DNA of 64,000 bases from Geomonas limicola (lineage in GTDB: Bacteria; Desulfobacterota; Desulfuromonadia; Geobacterales; Geobacteraceae), in NCBI RefSeq assembly GCF_014193675.1, contig NZ_BLXZ01000005.1, forward strand, positions 1 through 64,000, read 5' to 3'. Numbering within the stretch: the first letter of the stretch is position 1; each line of letters begins with the position of its first letter. A model generated the notes under the pieces. The model saw nothing but the letters and a program-made list of their open reading frames with translations. It had not been told where the DNA came from and made no database searches. Both the position numbers and the translations under genes were made by a program. This document shows, piece after piece, positions 45,321-53,364 of the stretch.

Positions 45321-45794
45321 ATGAAAAAGGTAATGCTCGCCGGACTGCTCGGCCTCGCGGCGCTGGCTCCGCTTACGCTCTCTGCTGCCGAAAAGGCCGC
45401 TCTCCCCAAGGGATACGAAAAGTGGGAAAAGAGCAAACAGCAGGTGATCACTGATAAAAAATCGCTCTTCTACGGCATCCACTACACCTACGTCAACCCC
45501 AAGGCGATGAAGACCTTCCGCAGCGGCGGGACCTACCCGGAAGGCAGCACCTTCGTCGTGGTGCAGTACGGCATCAAGGACGCCGGCGGCAAGCCGGGCG
45601 AAGGCAAAAAACAGATGATCGTCCTTATGAAAAAGGACAAGAACTTCAAACAGACCGGCGGCTGGCAGTTTGCAGGCTTCAACCCGGACGGCCGCCCCTC
45701 CGGCCTCGACCCGGTGTCCAACTGCTACGAGTGCCACCTGAAAACGGCCAAGGACACCGACCTGGTCATCTCGAAGTACGCCGACTTCAAATAA
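45321..45794 (+). CDS. Cytochrome P460-family c-type haem protein
   Basis: The 157-residue protein has a signal peptide (KKVMLAGLLGLAALAPLTLS), the P460 fold pattern (FYGIHYTYVNPKAMKTFRSG, FPEGSTF-like YPEGSTFVVVQYG, MIVLMKKDKNF) and one haem motif CYECH near the end. It is periplasmic. Known P460 proteins oxidise hydroxylamine or bind nitric oxide, and depend on a Lys crosslink to the haem; several Lys are at suitable positions, but the crosslink cannot be read from sequence. GAGGAGG lies before the ATG. Single-gene unit. Confidence 0.9.
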   Translation: MKKVMLAGLLGLAALAPLTLSAAEKAALPKGYEKWEKSKQQVITDKKSLFYGIHYTYVNPKAMKTFRSGGTYPEGSTFVVVQYGIKDAGGKPGEGKKQMIVLMKKDKNFKQTGGWQFAGFNPDGRPSGLDPVSNCYECHLKTAKDTDLVISKYADFK

Positions 45795-45823
45795 CCCCTC
45801 CGCAACCTACCTGCAACGAAGGT

Positions 45824-45852
45824 AAAGGGCGTCCCCACGGACGCCCTTTTTT
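45824..45852 (+). terminator. Rho-independent terminator after the P460 gene
   Basis: An 11-bp perfect stem (AAAGGGCGTCC / GGACGCCCTTT) with a CCAC loop and six T in all. Confidence 0.93.
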
Positions 45853-45945
45853 GTGCCTGTGCGATAAATCCTACAAGCCCTCGGGCGCTTTTCGGAACAG
45901 GGCTCCCACCATTTAAACTATTCATCCTACGAAAGAAAAAACGCT

Positions 45946-45972
45946 TAAAGATATGAAAGCGCCTGTCGATAC
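45946..45972 (+). promoter_or_regulatory. Sigma-28 (FliA)-like promoter of the chemosensory operon
   Basis: TAAA at 45946-45949, exactly 15 bases, then GTCGATAC at 45965-45972. The FliA consensus is TAAA-N15-GCCGATAA, so six of eight -10 bases match at the exact spacing. No good sigma-70 promoter is seen in the same gap. It would tie the operon to flagellar gene expression. Confidence 0.65.
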
Positions 45973-46047
45973 ATTAAAACAAGCGGACGCAGGAGTTCAT
46001 GTGAATTCGGGGTACCGCCACCACGCGCCGCAGACAAGGAAGGCTTC

Positions 46048-47829
46048 ATGATATCAGTTGGCAATGCGGCGAACGCCGCCACAACGGACACCGAACTGGA
46101 AAGGCTGGCCAGCGAGTGGAGCGTCAAGTTCCAGGAGATCGCCCAGCATCTCAAGGTCGTGGCCGGTACCACTGAGGACGAGTTCCTGGCCATCGGCAGC
46201 AAACTCCAGGACTTTTACCAGCGCGGGCAGGGGATCTCCTCGACGGCCGCCGAGATGATGGGCGAGGTAGCCGGCGACCAGGTCTTCGGCGCCATGGGCG
46301 AATTGCAGAACCTGTTGACCGAGATGGGGCGCTACGTGGACGGCGCCCGTCACGAGATCGAGCAGAGTTCGGCCACCCTGCGCCGCATCCTCGGTCTCCT
46401 GGACGAGGTCGGCGCCCCGTTGTCCGGCTTCAAGAAGGTCAACAAGGTGCTGCGCATGCTCGGCATCTCCACCAAGATAGAAAGCGCCCGCCTCGGCCAG
46501 AGCGCCGCCGGGTTCGACACCCTGGCCCACGACGTCGGCGAGCTGGCGGTCCAGGTCAACGACAAGGCGGGGGTGATCCTGACCCGCCGCGACGACCTCG
46601 CCCGCGCCATCCAGCAGACCCTGACCGGGGTGCTCGACGCAGGCGCCCACCAGCACCAGCAGGTCCTCGGGATCCTTGAGAAAACCCGTTCCAGCCTCGA
46701 CGCTCTAAGCGAGATCAACGCCCGCTGCTCCAGCGCCGTGGCGAACATCTCGGCGGTCTCGGAGGAGGTCTCGCGCAACATCGGCGAGGTCGTCATGTCC
46801 ATGCAGACCCACGACATCGTGCGTCAGCAGATCGAACACGTCGAGGAAACCCTGGTCGAATTGAACGACAGGCTCGCCAGCCGCTCCGCCGGGGCCGACG
46901 AGGCTGCCCTCATCTGCGAGATGCAGACTGCCCAGCTGCGCCACGCCTCCAGCGAACTGGACCGCGCGGTGCAGGCCATCGCCGGCAACCTGCGCGAGGT
47001 GGCCCGCAAACAGTCCGGTCTCTCCCAGGAGACCCGGGTCATGGCCGGCATCGCGGACCAGACCGGCGGCAGCTTCTTCACGGACATGCAGCAGGACATC
47101 TCGGTGGTTTCGGCCTCACTCGAGGAGAGCTCCAAGGTAAACCAGAGCCTGTGCGCCGCCATGCACGCGGTGGCGAACACGGTAGGTGAGATCGCCTCCT
47201 TCGTGGGGGACATCGAGAAGCTCGGCGAGGAGATCAAGCTCATCGCCCTCAATGCCCAGATCAAGTCCGCCTATACCGGCGACGAGGGGGCGGCGCTCGG
47301 CGTCCTCGCCGAGGCGATCCAGAGGCTCTCCATCGAGGCGATCGACCACACCACCGTCGTTGCCGGAACCCTGCAGGGGATCATCGGCGTGACCGAAAAC
47401 CTGAACGGCGGTCTCTGCGAGGAGTCGGAGGAGCTGGAAGACGAGGCGCAGGCCATGGTGGGCAACCTCAACTCGCTGGTGGAGGTACTGCGCCAGGTCA
47501 ACGAGACCCTGCACGTCTCGCTGGCCCGCATGGACGATTCGGTCTCCCGGCTCTCCTCGGAGATCGAGCAGGTAACCGGCGGCATCACGGTGCACCACAC
47601 GGTGAACCGCGTGCTGGAATACGCCATCACCGGCCTTGGGGCCGTGGTGGGCGAGGCGCGGCGCCTGGCTCCTGCCGGCTCCCAGGGGATCAACCTCGAC
47701 GACCTGGCCAAGCGCTACACCATGCACAGCGAACGCAAGATCCACGAGTCGCTCTCGGGCGGCGCCCCGGTGGCGCAGTCCGCCGTTTCCTACGACGACG
47801 AACTCGGGGACAACGTCGATCTTTTCTAA
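46048..47829 (+). CDS. Soluble MCP-like signalling protein with two hairpin-tip-like segments
   Basis: This 593-residue protein is almost all coiled-coil helix with no membrane segment and no PAS, HAMP or other sensor domain that I recognise. Two segments resemble the MCP signalling tip: MLGISTKIESARLGQSAAGF (about 138-157) and LIALNAQIKSAYTGDEGAAL (about 398-417), the latter close to the usual LLALNAAIEAARAGExGRGF. Both are degenerate at the Glu and Arg positions used for CheA/CheW contact. The C-terminus ends in the acidic DDELGDNVDLF, which may be a docking tail. It is first in the operon with STAS, CheY and CheA. Confidence 0.8.
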   Translation: MISVGNAANAATTDTELERLASEWSVKFQEIAQHLKVVAGTTEDEFLAIGSKLQDFYQRGQGISSTAAEMMGEVAGDQVFGAMGELQNLLTEMGRYVDGARHEIEQSSATLRRILGLLDEVGAPLSGFKKVNKVLRMLGISTKIESARLGQSAAGFDTLAHDVGELAVQVNDKAGVILTRRDDLARAIQQTLTGVLDAGAHQHQQVLGILEKTRSSLDALSEINARCSSAVANISAVSEEVSRNIGEVVMSMQTHDIVRQQIEHVEETLVELNDRLASRSAGADEAALICEMQTAQLRHASSELDRAVQAIAGNLREVARKQSGLSQETRVMAGIADQTGGSFFTDMQQDISVVSASLEESSKVNQSLCAAMHAVANTVGEIASFVGDIEKLGEEIKLIALNAQIKSAYTGDEGAALGVLAEAIQRLSIEAIDHTTVVAGTLQGIIGVTENLNGGLCEESEELEDEAQAMVGNLNSLVEVLRQVNETLHVSLARMDDSVSRLSSEIEQVTGGITVHHTVNRVLEYAITGLGAVVGEARRLAPAGSQGINLDDLAKRYTMHSERKIHESLSGGAPVAQSAVSYDDELGDNVDLF

Positions 47830-47871
47830 AACTACACCAGTGACTATCAGTGGCACACACAGGGGAACAGT

Positions 47872-48234
47872 ATGGATGAACTGACGATTGAAAGCTGGCA
47901 GGATCCCGCGGCTCCCGGCGCACTGGGGATGAAGCTGACCGGGAGTGTCACCATCGCCCAGGCCGCGGGGCTCAAGGACGAGTTGGTGGCGGCACTGGGC
48001 AAGGGGAAGGATCTCAAGCTTGACGTCTCCCAGGTGAGCGAGATCGACCTGACCGGACTGCAGCTTCTTGAGGCGACACACCGCAGCGCCACGCTCGCAG
48101 GCAAGCTGTTCTGCCTGGAGATCGGCGGCAACCGTGCCTACCTCGACACCGTGGAGGCGGCGGGGTTCCGACGCCACATGGGCTGTAAACACGATACGAA
48201 AAACACCTGCATCTGGGTGGGAGGGGACTACTGA
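47872..48234 (+). CDS. STAS-domain protein
   Basis: The 120-residue protein is one STAS domain (LTGSVTIAQAAGLKDELVAA, LKLDVSQVSEIDLTGLQLL). At the place where anti-sigma antagonists carry the phosphorylated Ser (DSSGL), this one has DLTGL, so Thr could be modified. It resembles the STAS proteins found inside Geobacter-type and other chemosensory clusters. Its stop overlaps the cheY start by one base. It may replace or modulate a coupling step; the operon has no cheW. The biochemical role is inference. Confidence 0.85.
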   Translation: MDELTIESWQDPAAPGALGMKLTGSVTIAQAAGLKDELVAALGKGKDLKLDVSQVSEIDLTGLQLLEATHRSATLAGKLFCLEIGGNRAYLDTVEAAGFRRHMGCKHDTKNTCIWVGGDY

Positions 48235-48599
48235 TGGCTAAGATAATCATGACGGCGGACGACTCGGCGAGCGTCCGGCAGATGGTGAGTTTTACCCTGA
48301 AACAAGGCGGCTACGAGGTGGTCGAGGCGGTGGACGGCAAGGATGCCCTGCAAAAGCTCTCGGGGACCAAGGTCGACATGCTGATCACCGACCTCAACAT
48401 GCCCAACCTGGACGGCATCGGTCTGATCAAGGGGGCGCGCGCACTCCCCAGCTGCAAGTTCATCCCGATCGTGATGCTTACCACGGAGAGCCAGGATTCC
48501 CGCAAGCAGGAAGGGAAGGCGGCCGGCGCCACCGGCTGGATCGTCAAGCCTTTCAAGCCTGAACAACTCATGGCGGTTGTAAAGAAGGTGCTCGGATGA
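48234..48599 (+). CDS. cheY: CheY-type single-domain response regulator
   Basis: The 121-residue receiver has the acidic pair ADDS (8-11), phospho-acceptor D53 in MLITDLNMPNLDG, Thr in MLTTES and Lys in WIVKPF. It has no output domain, so it signals by protein contact, probably to the flagellar motor. It overlaps the STAS gene upstream and cheA downstream (four bases). Confidence 0.95.
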   Translation: MAKIIMTADDSASVRQMVSFTLKQGGYEVVEAVDGKDALQKLSGTKVDMLITDLNMPNLDGIGLIKGARALPSCKFIPIVMLTTESQDSRKQEGKAAGATGWIVKPFKPEQLMAVVKKVLG

Positions 48600-50683
48600 T
48601 CGACGTTCACCGGCAGGCATTCAAGGAAGAGGCGTACGAGCTCTTGAGCGAGCTGGAAACTTCCCTGTTAGAGCTTGAGGAAACGCCGGAGGACAGCGAC
48701 CTCATCGGGCGCGTCTTCCGCGCCATGCACACCATCAAGGGTTCCGGAGCGATGTTCGGCTTCGACGACATCGCAAGCTTCACCCACGAGGTGGAGACCG
48801 TCTTCGACATGGTCAGAAACGGCAAGCTGAGCGTCACCAAGCCGCTCATCAACCTGACCCTGGCAGGGCGCGACCAGATCAAGGCGATGCTGGACGCTTC
48901 GGAGAGTGGCGGGGGGGCCGACCTGAGCGCCACGGTGCAGATCATCGCGGGGCTGAGAGCCTTGGCGGGTGCCGAGGCACCGGCCATAGCGGCACCGCAG
49001 GAGGCCGCCAAGCAGGCCGTCGTGAGCACCCGGGTCACCTACCGGATCCGTATCGCACCCTGCCGCGGTATCATGGCCTGCGGCACCAACCCCCTGAACC
49101 TGTTGGTGGAACTGCACGAGCTCGGGGTCTGCAACGTCATCGCCCAGACCGCGGGGGTGCCCGAGCTCGAGGAACTGGACCCGGAGAGCTGCTACGTCTA
49201 CTGGGACGTGATCCTCACCACCGACCAGGGACTCAACGCCATCAAGGACGTCTTCATCTTCGTGGAGGACGATTGCGACCTGAAGATCGAGGCGATCGCC
49301 GAGCACGACGAGTACAGCTCGGACGAGGGGTACAAGAAATTAGGCGAGATCCTCCTGGAGCGCGGCGACATCACCACCGAGGAGATGGCGAGCGTCCTGT
49401 CCGAGCAAAAGCGCTTCGGCGAACTGGCGGTCCAGAAGGGGATCGTCACCGAGAACAAGGTGGAGGCGGCCCTGGTCGAGCAGCGCCACGTGCAGGCGGT
49501 GCGCCAGGAGAAACAGACTACCGACGCCGGTAACAGCATCCGGGTCCCGGCCGAGCGCCTCGACCTCCTGGTGAACCTGGTAGGCGAGCTGGTGACCGTG
49601 CAGGCGCGCCTGTCGCAGACCGCCGCCGGCCGCGCCGACCTGGAACTCTCGGCAATCGCCGAGGAGGTGGAGCGCCTGACCGCCGAACTGAGGGACTCGG
49701 CGCTCAACATCAGGATGCTCCCGATCGGCAGCACCTTCTCCAAGTTCAAGCGCCTGGTGCGCGACCTCTCCAGCGAGCTCGGCAAAGAGATCGAGATGGC
49801 CACCGACGGCGCCGAGACCGAGCTGGACAAGACGGTCATCGAGAAGCTGAACGATCCCCTGGTGCACCTGATCCGCAACTCCCTGGACCACGGCATCGAG
49901 CTTCCCGACGTCCGGGTCGCCGCCGGCAAGCCGCGCCACGGCACCGTGCACCTGGCGGCCGTACACTCCGGCGACAGCGTGCTCATCACCATCAAGGACG
50001 ACGGCGCAGGGATCGACAAGGAAGCGATCCGCAGCAAGGCGATCGAGAAGGGGATCATCACCCCCCAGGCGGAGCTCAGCGAGAAGGAGCTCTTCAACCT
50101 GATCTTCGCCCCCGGCTTCTCCACCGCCAAGACGGTCTCCAGCATCTCCGGGCGCGGGGTCGGGATGGACGTGGTGAAGCGGGCCATCGAGGCGCTGCGC
50201 GGCACCATCGACATCACCAGCGTGCACGGCGAGGGGACCCGGATCACGGTGCGCATCCCGCTTACCCTGGCCATCATCGAGAGCCTCCTGGTGCTCATCG
50301 GCAAGGACTTCTTCATGCTGCCGCTCTCCCTGGTGGACGAGTGCGTCGAACTTACCCGCCAGGATGTGGCCCGCTCCAACGGCCGGCACCTGGCCAACGT
50401 GCGCGAGCACCTGGTTCCCTATATCCCGCTGCGCGAGCGCTTCCTGATCCATGGCGAAACCCCGGACATCGAGCAGATCGTGATCACCGAGGTGAACGGC
50501 TCGCGCATCGGCTTCGTGGTGGACCAGGTGATCGGCGAGCACCAGACCGTCATCAAGAGCCTGGGACGCGCCTACAAGAACGTGGAGGGGATCTCCGGCG
50601 CGACCATCCTGGGGGACGGCTCGGTGGCGCTCATCCTCGACGTACCGCAACTGGTCCAATCGGTAGAGGCGGAGGCCGCCTAG
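48596..50683 (+). CDS. cheA: Chemotaxis histidine kinase CheA with an inserted MshEN-like module
   Basis: Domains in order: P1 with H45 in AMHTIKGSGAMFGF; a P2-like region (about 145-232, TYRIRIAPCRGIMACGTNPL); an extra segment at about 238-300 with LGEILLERGDITTEEMASVL and FGELAVQKGIVTENKVEAAL; P3 dimerisation (RVPAERLDLLVNLVGELV); P4 kinase (LVHLIRNSLDHGIELPDVR, DDGAGID, GRGVGMDVVKRA); P5 CheW-like. The extra segment follows the repeat found in the N-terminal domains of type II secretion/pilus ATPases (GspE/MshE), which bind c-di-GMP in some proteins. The Shine-Dalgarno lies inside cheY. Kinase function is certain; the role of the insert is not. Confidence 0.95.
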   Translation: MIDVHRQAFKEEAYELLSELETSLLELEETPEDSDLIGRVFRAMHTIKGSGAMFGFDDIASFTHEVETVFDMVRNGKLSVTKPLINLTLAGRDQIKAMLDASESGGGADLSATVQIIAGLRALAGAEAPAIAAPQEAAKQAVVSTRVTYRIRIAPCRGIMACGTNPLNLLVELHELGVCNVIAQTAGVPELEELDPESCYVYWDVILTTDQGLNAIKDVFIFVEDDCDLKIEAIAEHDEYSSDEGYKKLGEILLERGDITTEEMASVLSEQKRFGELAVQKGIVTENKVEAALVEQRHVQAVRQEKQTTDAGNSIRVPAERLDLLVNLVGELVTVQARLSQTAAGRADLELSAIAEEVERLTAELRDSALNIRMLPIGSTFSKFKRLVRDLSSELGKEIEMATDGAETELDKTVIEKLNDPLVHLIRNSLDHGIELPDVRVAAGKPRHGTVHLAAVHSGDSVLITIKDDGAGIDKEAIRSKAIEKGIITPQAELSEKELFNLIFAPGFSTAKTVSSISGRGVGMDVVKRAIEALRGTIDITSVHGEGTRITVRIPLTLAIIESLLVLIGKDFFMLPLSLVDECVELTRQDVARSNGRHLANVREHLVPYIPLRERFLIHGETPDIEQIVITEVNGSRIGFVVDQVIGEHQTVIKSLGRAYKNVEGISGATILGDGSVALILDVPQLVQSVEAEAA

Positions 50684-50756
50684 GCAGGTGGCGCGCACCG
50701 GGCGCCGCGCCGGCGCCTTGGGGCCGGAATCGGAGCCGGGAAGCTGAAGGCGTTGT

Positions 50757-50792
50757 AAAAGACCCGCCTCCCCGGAAGCGGGTCTTTTTTTA
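50757..50792 (+). terminator. Rho-independent terminator after cheA
   Basis: A stem AAAAGACCCGC / GCGGGTCTTTT with a loop of about ten bases and seven T. It splits the cluster, so cheR and later genes need their own promoter or readthrough. Confidence 0.88.
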
Positions 50793-50861
50793 GGGCGCAT
50801 CACGGCCCCCCCAAAGAAAACCTTTTCCGCAACATTACTTATCTTCAGGAGTGCGAACGTT

Positions 50862-51719
50862 ATGGAGAGTGCGGCACGCGAAATCGACCACCCGAGCCTT
50901 TCGGCCAAGGAGTTCGGCCGGCTGAGCCGGTTCATCTACGACACCTGCGGCATCAAGATGCCCGAGGTGAAAAAGACCATGCTGGAGGCGCGCCTGGCCA
51001 AGCGGCTGCGCACCCTCGGGATGCACAGCTTCGTGGAGTACTGCGACTACCTGTTCTCGGCGACGGGGCAGGAAAACGAGCTGGTGCAGATGCTCGACAT
51101 GGTCACCACCAACAAGACCGACTTCTTCAGGGAGCCGGACCACTTCGAATACCTGACCCAGAAGGTGCTCCCGGGCTGGTGCCAACGCCATCCCGGCGCT
51201 ACCCTCTCCCTGTGGAGCGCCGGCTGCTCCTCCGGGGAGGAGCCCTACACGCTCTCCATGGTCTTAAGCGAGTTCGCCCTGCACAATCCGGGCTTCGATT
51301 TCCAGATCCTTGCCACCGACATCTCGACCCGGGTCCTCGAAAAGGCCAAGAACGCCATCTACGCCGAGCCCCTGGTGGAGCCGGTGCCGCTTACGATGAA
51401 GAAAAAGTACCTCCTGCGCAGTAAGGATCGCGCCTCGGGGCTGGTGCGCATCGTGCCGGAATTGCGGGAGAAGGTGCGCTTTCGCCGGCTCAACTTCATG
51501 GACGACGACTTCGGCGGCATGCGCGAGCAGTTCGACATCATCTTCTGCCGCAACGTGATCATCTACTTCGACCGTCCCACGCAGGAGGCGCTGTTGCGGC
51601 GCTTCCACCGGCATCTGAAAACCAACGCACTCATCTTCATGGGGCACTCGGAAACCTTAAGCGGCCTCGACGTCGCCTTTGGCAGCGTCTACCCGACCGT
51701 GTACCAAAAACAGGGATGA
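50862..51719 (+). CDS. cheR: Chemotaxis protein methyltransferase CheR
   Basis: This 285-residue protein has the helical N-terminal domain (EFGRLSRFIYDTCGIKM, KTMLEARLAKRLR) and the SAM-binding domain (LWSAGCSSGEEPYTLSM, ILATDISTRVLEKA, FDIIFCRNVIIYFD). It methylates glutamates on MCPs. Length is normal; no extra TPR domain. Since the MCP-like protein of this operon has degenerate tips, the substrate may be another receptor. Confidence 0.95.
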   Translation: MESAAREIDHPSLSAKEFGRLSRFIYDTCGIKMPEVKKTMLEARLAKRLRTLGMHSFVEYCDYLFSATGQENELVQMLDMVTTNKTDFFREPDHFEYLTQKVLPGWCQRHPGATLSLWSAGCSSGEEPYTLSMVLSEFALHNPGFDFQILATDISTRVLEKAKNAIYAEPLVEPVPLTMKKKYLLRSKDRASGLVRIVPELREKVRFRRLNFMDDDFGGMREQFDIIFCRNVIIYFDRPTQEALLRRFHRHLKTNALIFMGHSETLSGLDVAFGSVYPTVYQKQG

Positions 51720-51739
51720 ACGACTAACGGACAGCGGTA

Positions 51740-52234
51740 ATGAAAAAAAGCAGAGACCTGGAGATGGTATTTCTTAAGCCGGGCGAGATCGTGGTCACCG
51801 GAGAACCGTTGCGGGTCACCACCCTCTTGGGGTCCTGCGTCGCGGTGACCATGTACGTCCCGCGGCTCAAGGTGGGGGGGATCTGCCACGCGCTCTTGCC
51901 CAAGTGCCGCAACGATCACTCCGACTGCTGCAGGGAAGCCGGCAAGTACGTGCGCTGCGCCATCGAGGTCATGCTGGAGGAGCTGAACCTGCACGGGGTG
52001 CTGGTGAGCGAGATCGAGGGGAAAGTCTTCGGCGGCTCGGACATGTTCGATACCGTGGACGACAGGCGCCAGAGCGTCGGCATGCAGAACATCGATATGG
52101 CGAGGCTCGTGCTCGAGGAGAACGGGGTCAGGGTGGCGACCCAGGACCTGGGCGGCCCGCGCGGCAGGAAGATCATCTTTAACATCAACACCGGCGAGGT
52201 GTTTCTCAAGCGACTGAGAAAAACGGAGGTGTAG
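51740..52234 (+). CDS. cheD: Chemoreceptor glutamine deamidase CheD
   Basis: This 164-residue CheD has the catalytic Cys in TLLGSCVAV, the catalytic His in GGICHALLP and the C-terminal strand [18 protein letters not shown]. It also has an additional Cys cluster ([19 protein letters not shown]). It deamidates receptor Gln to Glu and in some species modulates a phosphatase. It starts 20 bases after cheR and ends one base before cheB. Confidence 0.95.
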   Translation: MKKSRDLEMVFLKPGEIVVTGEPLRVTTLLGSCVAVTMYVPRLKVGGICHALLPKCRNDHSDCCREAGKYVRCAIEVMLEELNLHGVLVSEIEGKVFGGSDMFDTVDDRRQSVGMQNIDMARLVLEENGVRVATQDLGGPRGRKIIFNINTGEVFLKRLRKTEV

Positions 52235-52235
52235 C

Positions 52236-53306
52236 ATGCCCAAAAAAATCAGGGTCCTCATCGTGGATGACTCCGCCGTGGTTCGCCAGACCATGGCCGA
52301 GATCCTGAGCTCCGACCCGCAGATAGAAGTGATGTCCACCGCCGGAGACCCCTACATCGCCGCAGAGAGGATCCGGGACGAGATCCCCGACGTGATTACT
52401 CTGGACGTGGAGATGCCGCGCATGGACGGCATCACCTTCCTGCACAAGATCATGAGCCAGCACCCGATTCCGGTGGTGATGTGCTCGAGCCTCACCGATC
52501 AGGGGTCGGAGACCGCCCTGAAGGCCCTGGAGTACGGGGCGGTGGAGATCATCCAGAAGCCGCGCATGGGGACCAAGGCCTTCCTCGAGGAGTCCAGGCT
52601 GCGCATCTGCGATGCGGTGAAGGCTGCCAGCCAGGCCCGCCTGCGCAAGATCTCGCACCTCCCCAGCCGCACCGTGGCCCCCAAGCTCACCGCGGACGTC
52701 ATCATGGAGAAGCCCAAGACCCACGCCATGATGCAGACCACCGAGAAGGTGGTGGTGGTCGGGGCCTCCACCGGCGGGACCGAGGCGCTCAAGGTGTTCC
52801 TCGAGTCGCTGCCGGCGGACTGCCCGGGGATCGTCATCGTGCAGCACATGCCCGAGGGGTTCACCCGCGCCTTCTCGCAGCGCCTGGACGGCCTGTGCCG
52901 GATCACCGTGAAGGAGGCGGCCGACAACGACACCGTGGTGCGCGGCCGCGCGCTCATAGCCCCGGGAAACCATCATCTGCTTTTAAAACGAAGCGGAGCG
53001 CGCTATTATGTCGAGGTCAAAGACGGCCCCCTGGTGTCGCGGCACCGCCCCTCGGTGGACGTCCTGTTCCGCTCGGCGGCCCGCTACGCCGGCAAGAACG
53101 CGGTCGGGGTGATCATGACCGGGATGGGGGACGACGGCGCACACGGCATGAAGGAGATGAAGGAGGCCGGTGCCCTGAACATCGCGCAGGACGAGGCGAC
53201 CTGCATCGTCTTCGGGATGCCGAACGAGGCGATCAAATTGGGCGGTGTCGATTACGTGCGCCCCCTCGAGTCGATCTCGCGGGAAGTGTTGAAACTCTGC
53301 AGTTAG
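52236..53306 (+). CDS. cheB: Chemotaxis methylesterase CheB
   Basis: The receiver domain ([11 protein letters not shown]57 in [12 protein letters not shown]) is followed by the esterase with the catalytic triad: Ser in [10 protein letters not shown], His in VQHMPEGFT, Asp in [10 protein letters not shown]. Length 356 is normal. Phosphorylated by CheA, it removes methyl groups from receptors. It starts directly after cheD. Confidence 0.96.
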   Translation: MPKKIRVLIVDDSAVVRQTMAEILSSDPQIEVMSTAGDPYIAAERIRDEIPDVITLDVEMPRMDGITFLHKIMSQHPIPVVMCSSLTDQGSETALKALEYGAVEIIQKPRMGTKAFLEESRLRICDAVKAASQARLRKISHLPSRTVAPKLTADVIMEKPKTHAMMQTTEKVVVVGASTGGTEALKVFLESLPADCPGIVIVQHMPEGFTRAFSQRLDGLCRITVKEAADNDTVVRGRALIAPGNHHLLLKRSGARYYVEVKDGPLVSRHRPSVDVLFRSAARYAGKNAVGVIMTGMGDDGAHGMKEMKEAGALNIAQDEATCIVFGMPNEAIKLGGVDYVRPLESISREVLKLCS

Positions 53307-53364
53307 TGACGGGAAAGGGGCGGTCCGGCGGGACCGGCCTCACAGTACGGGAAACGAGGCTCGT

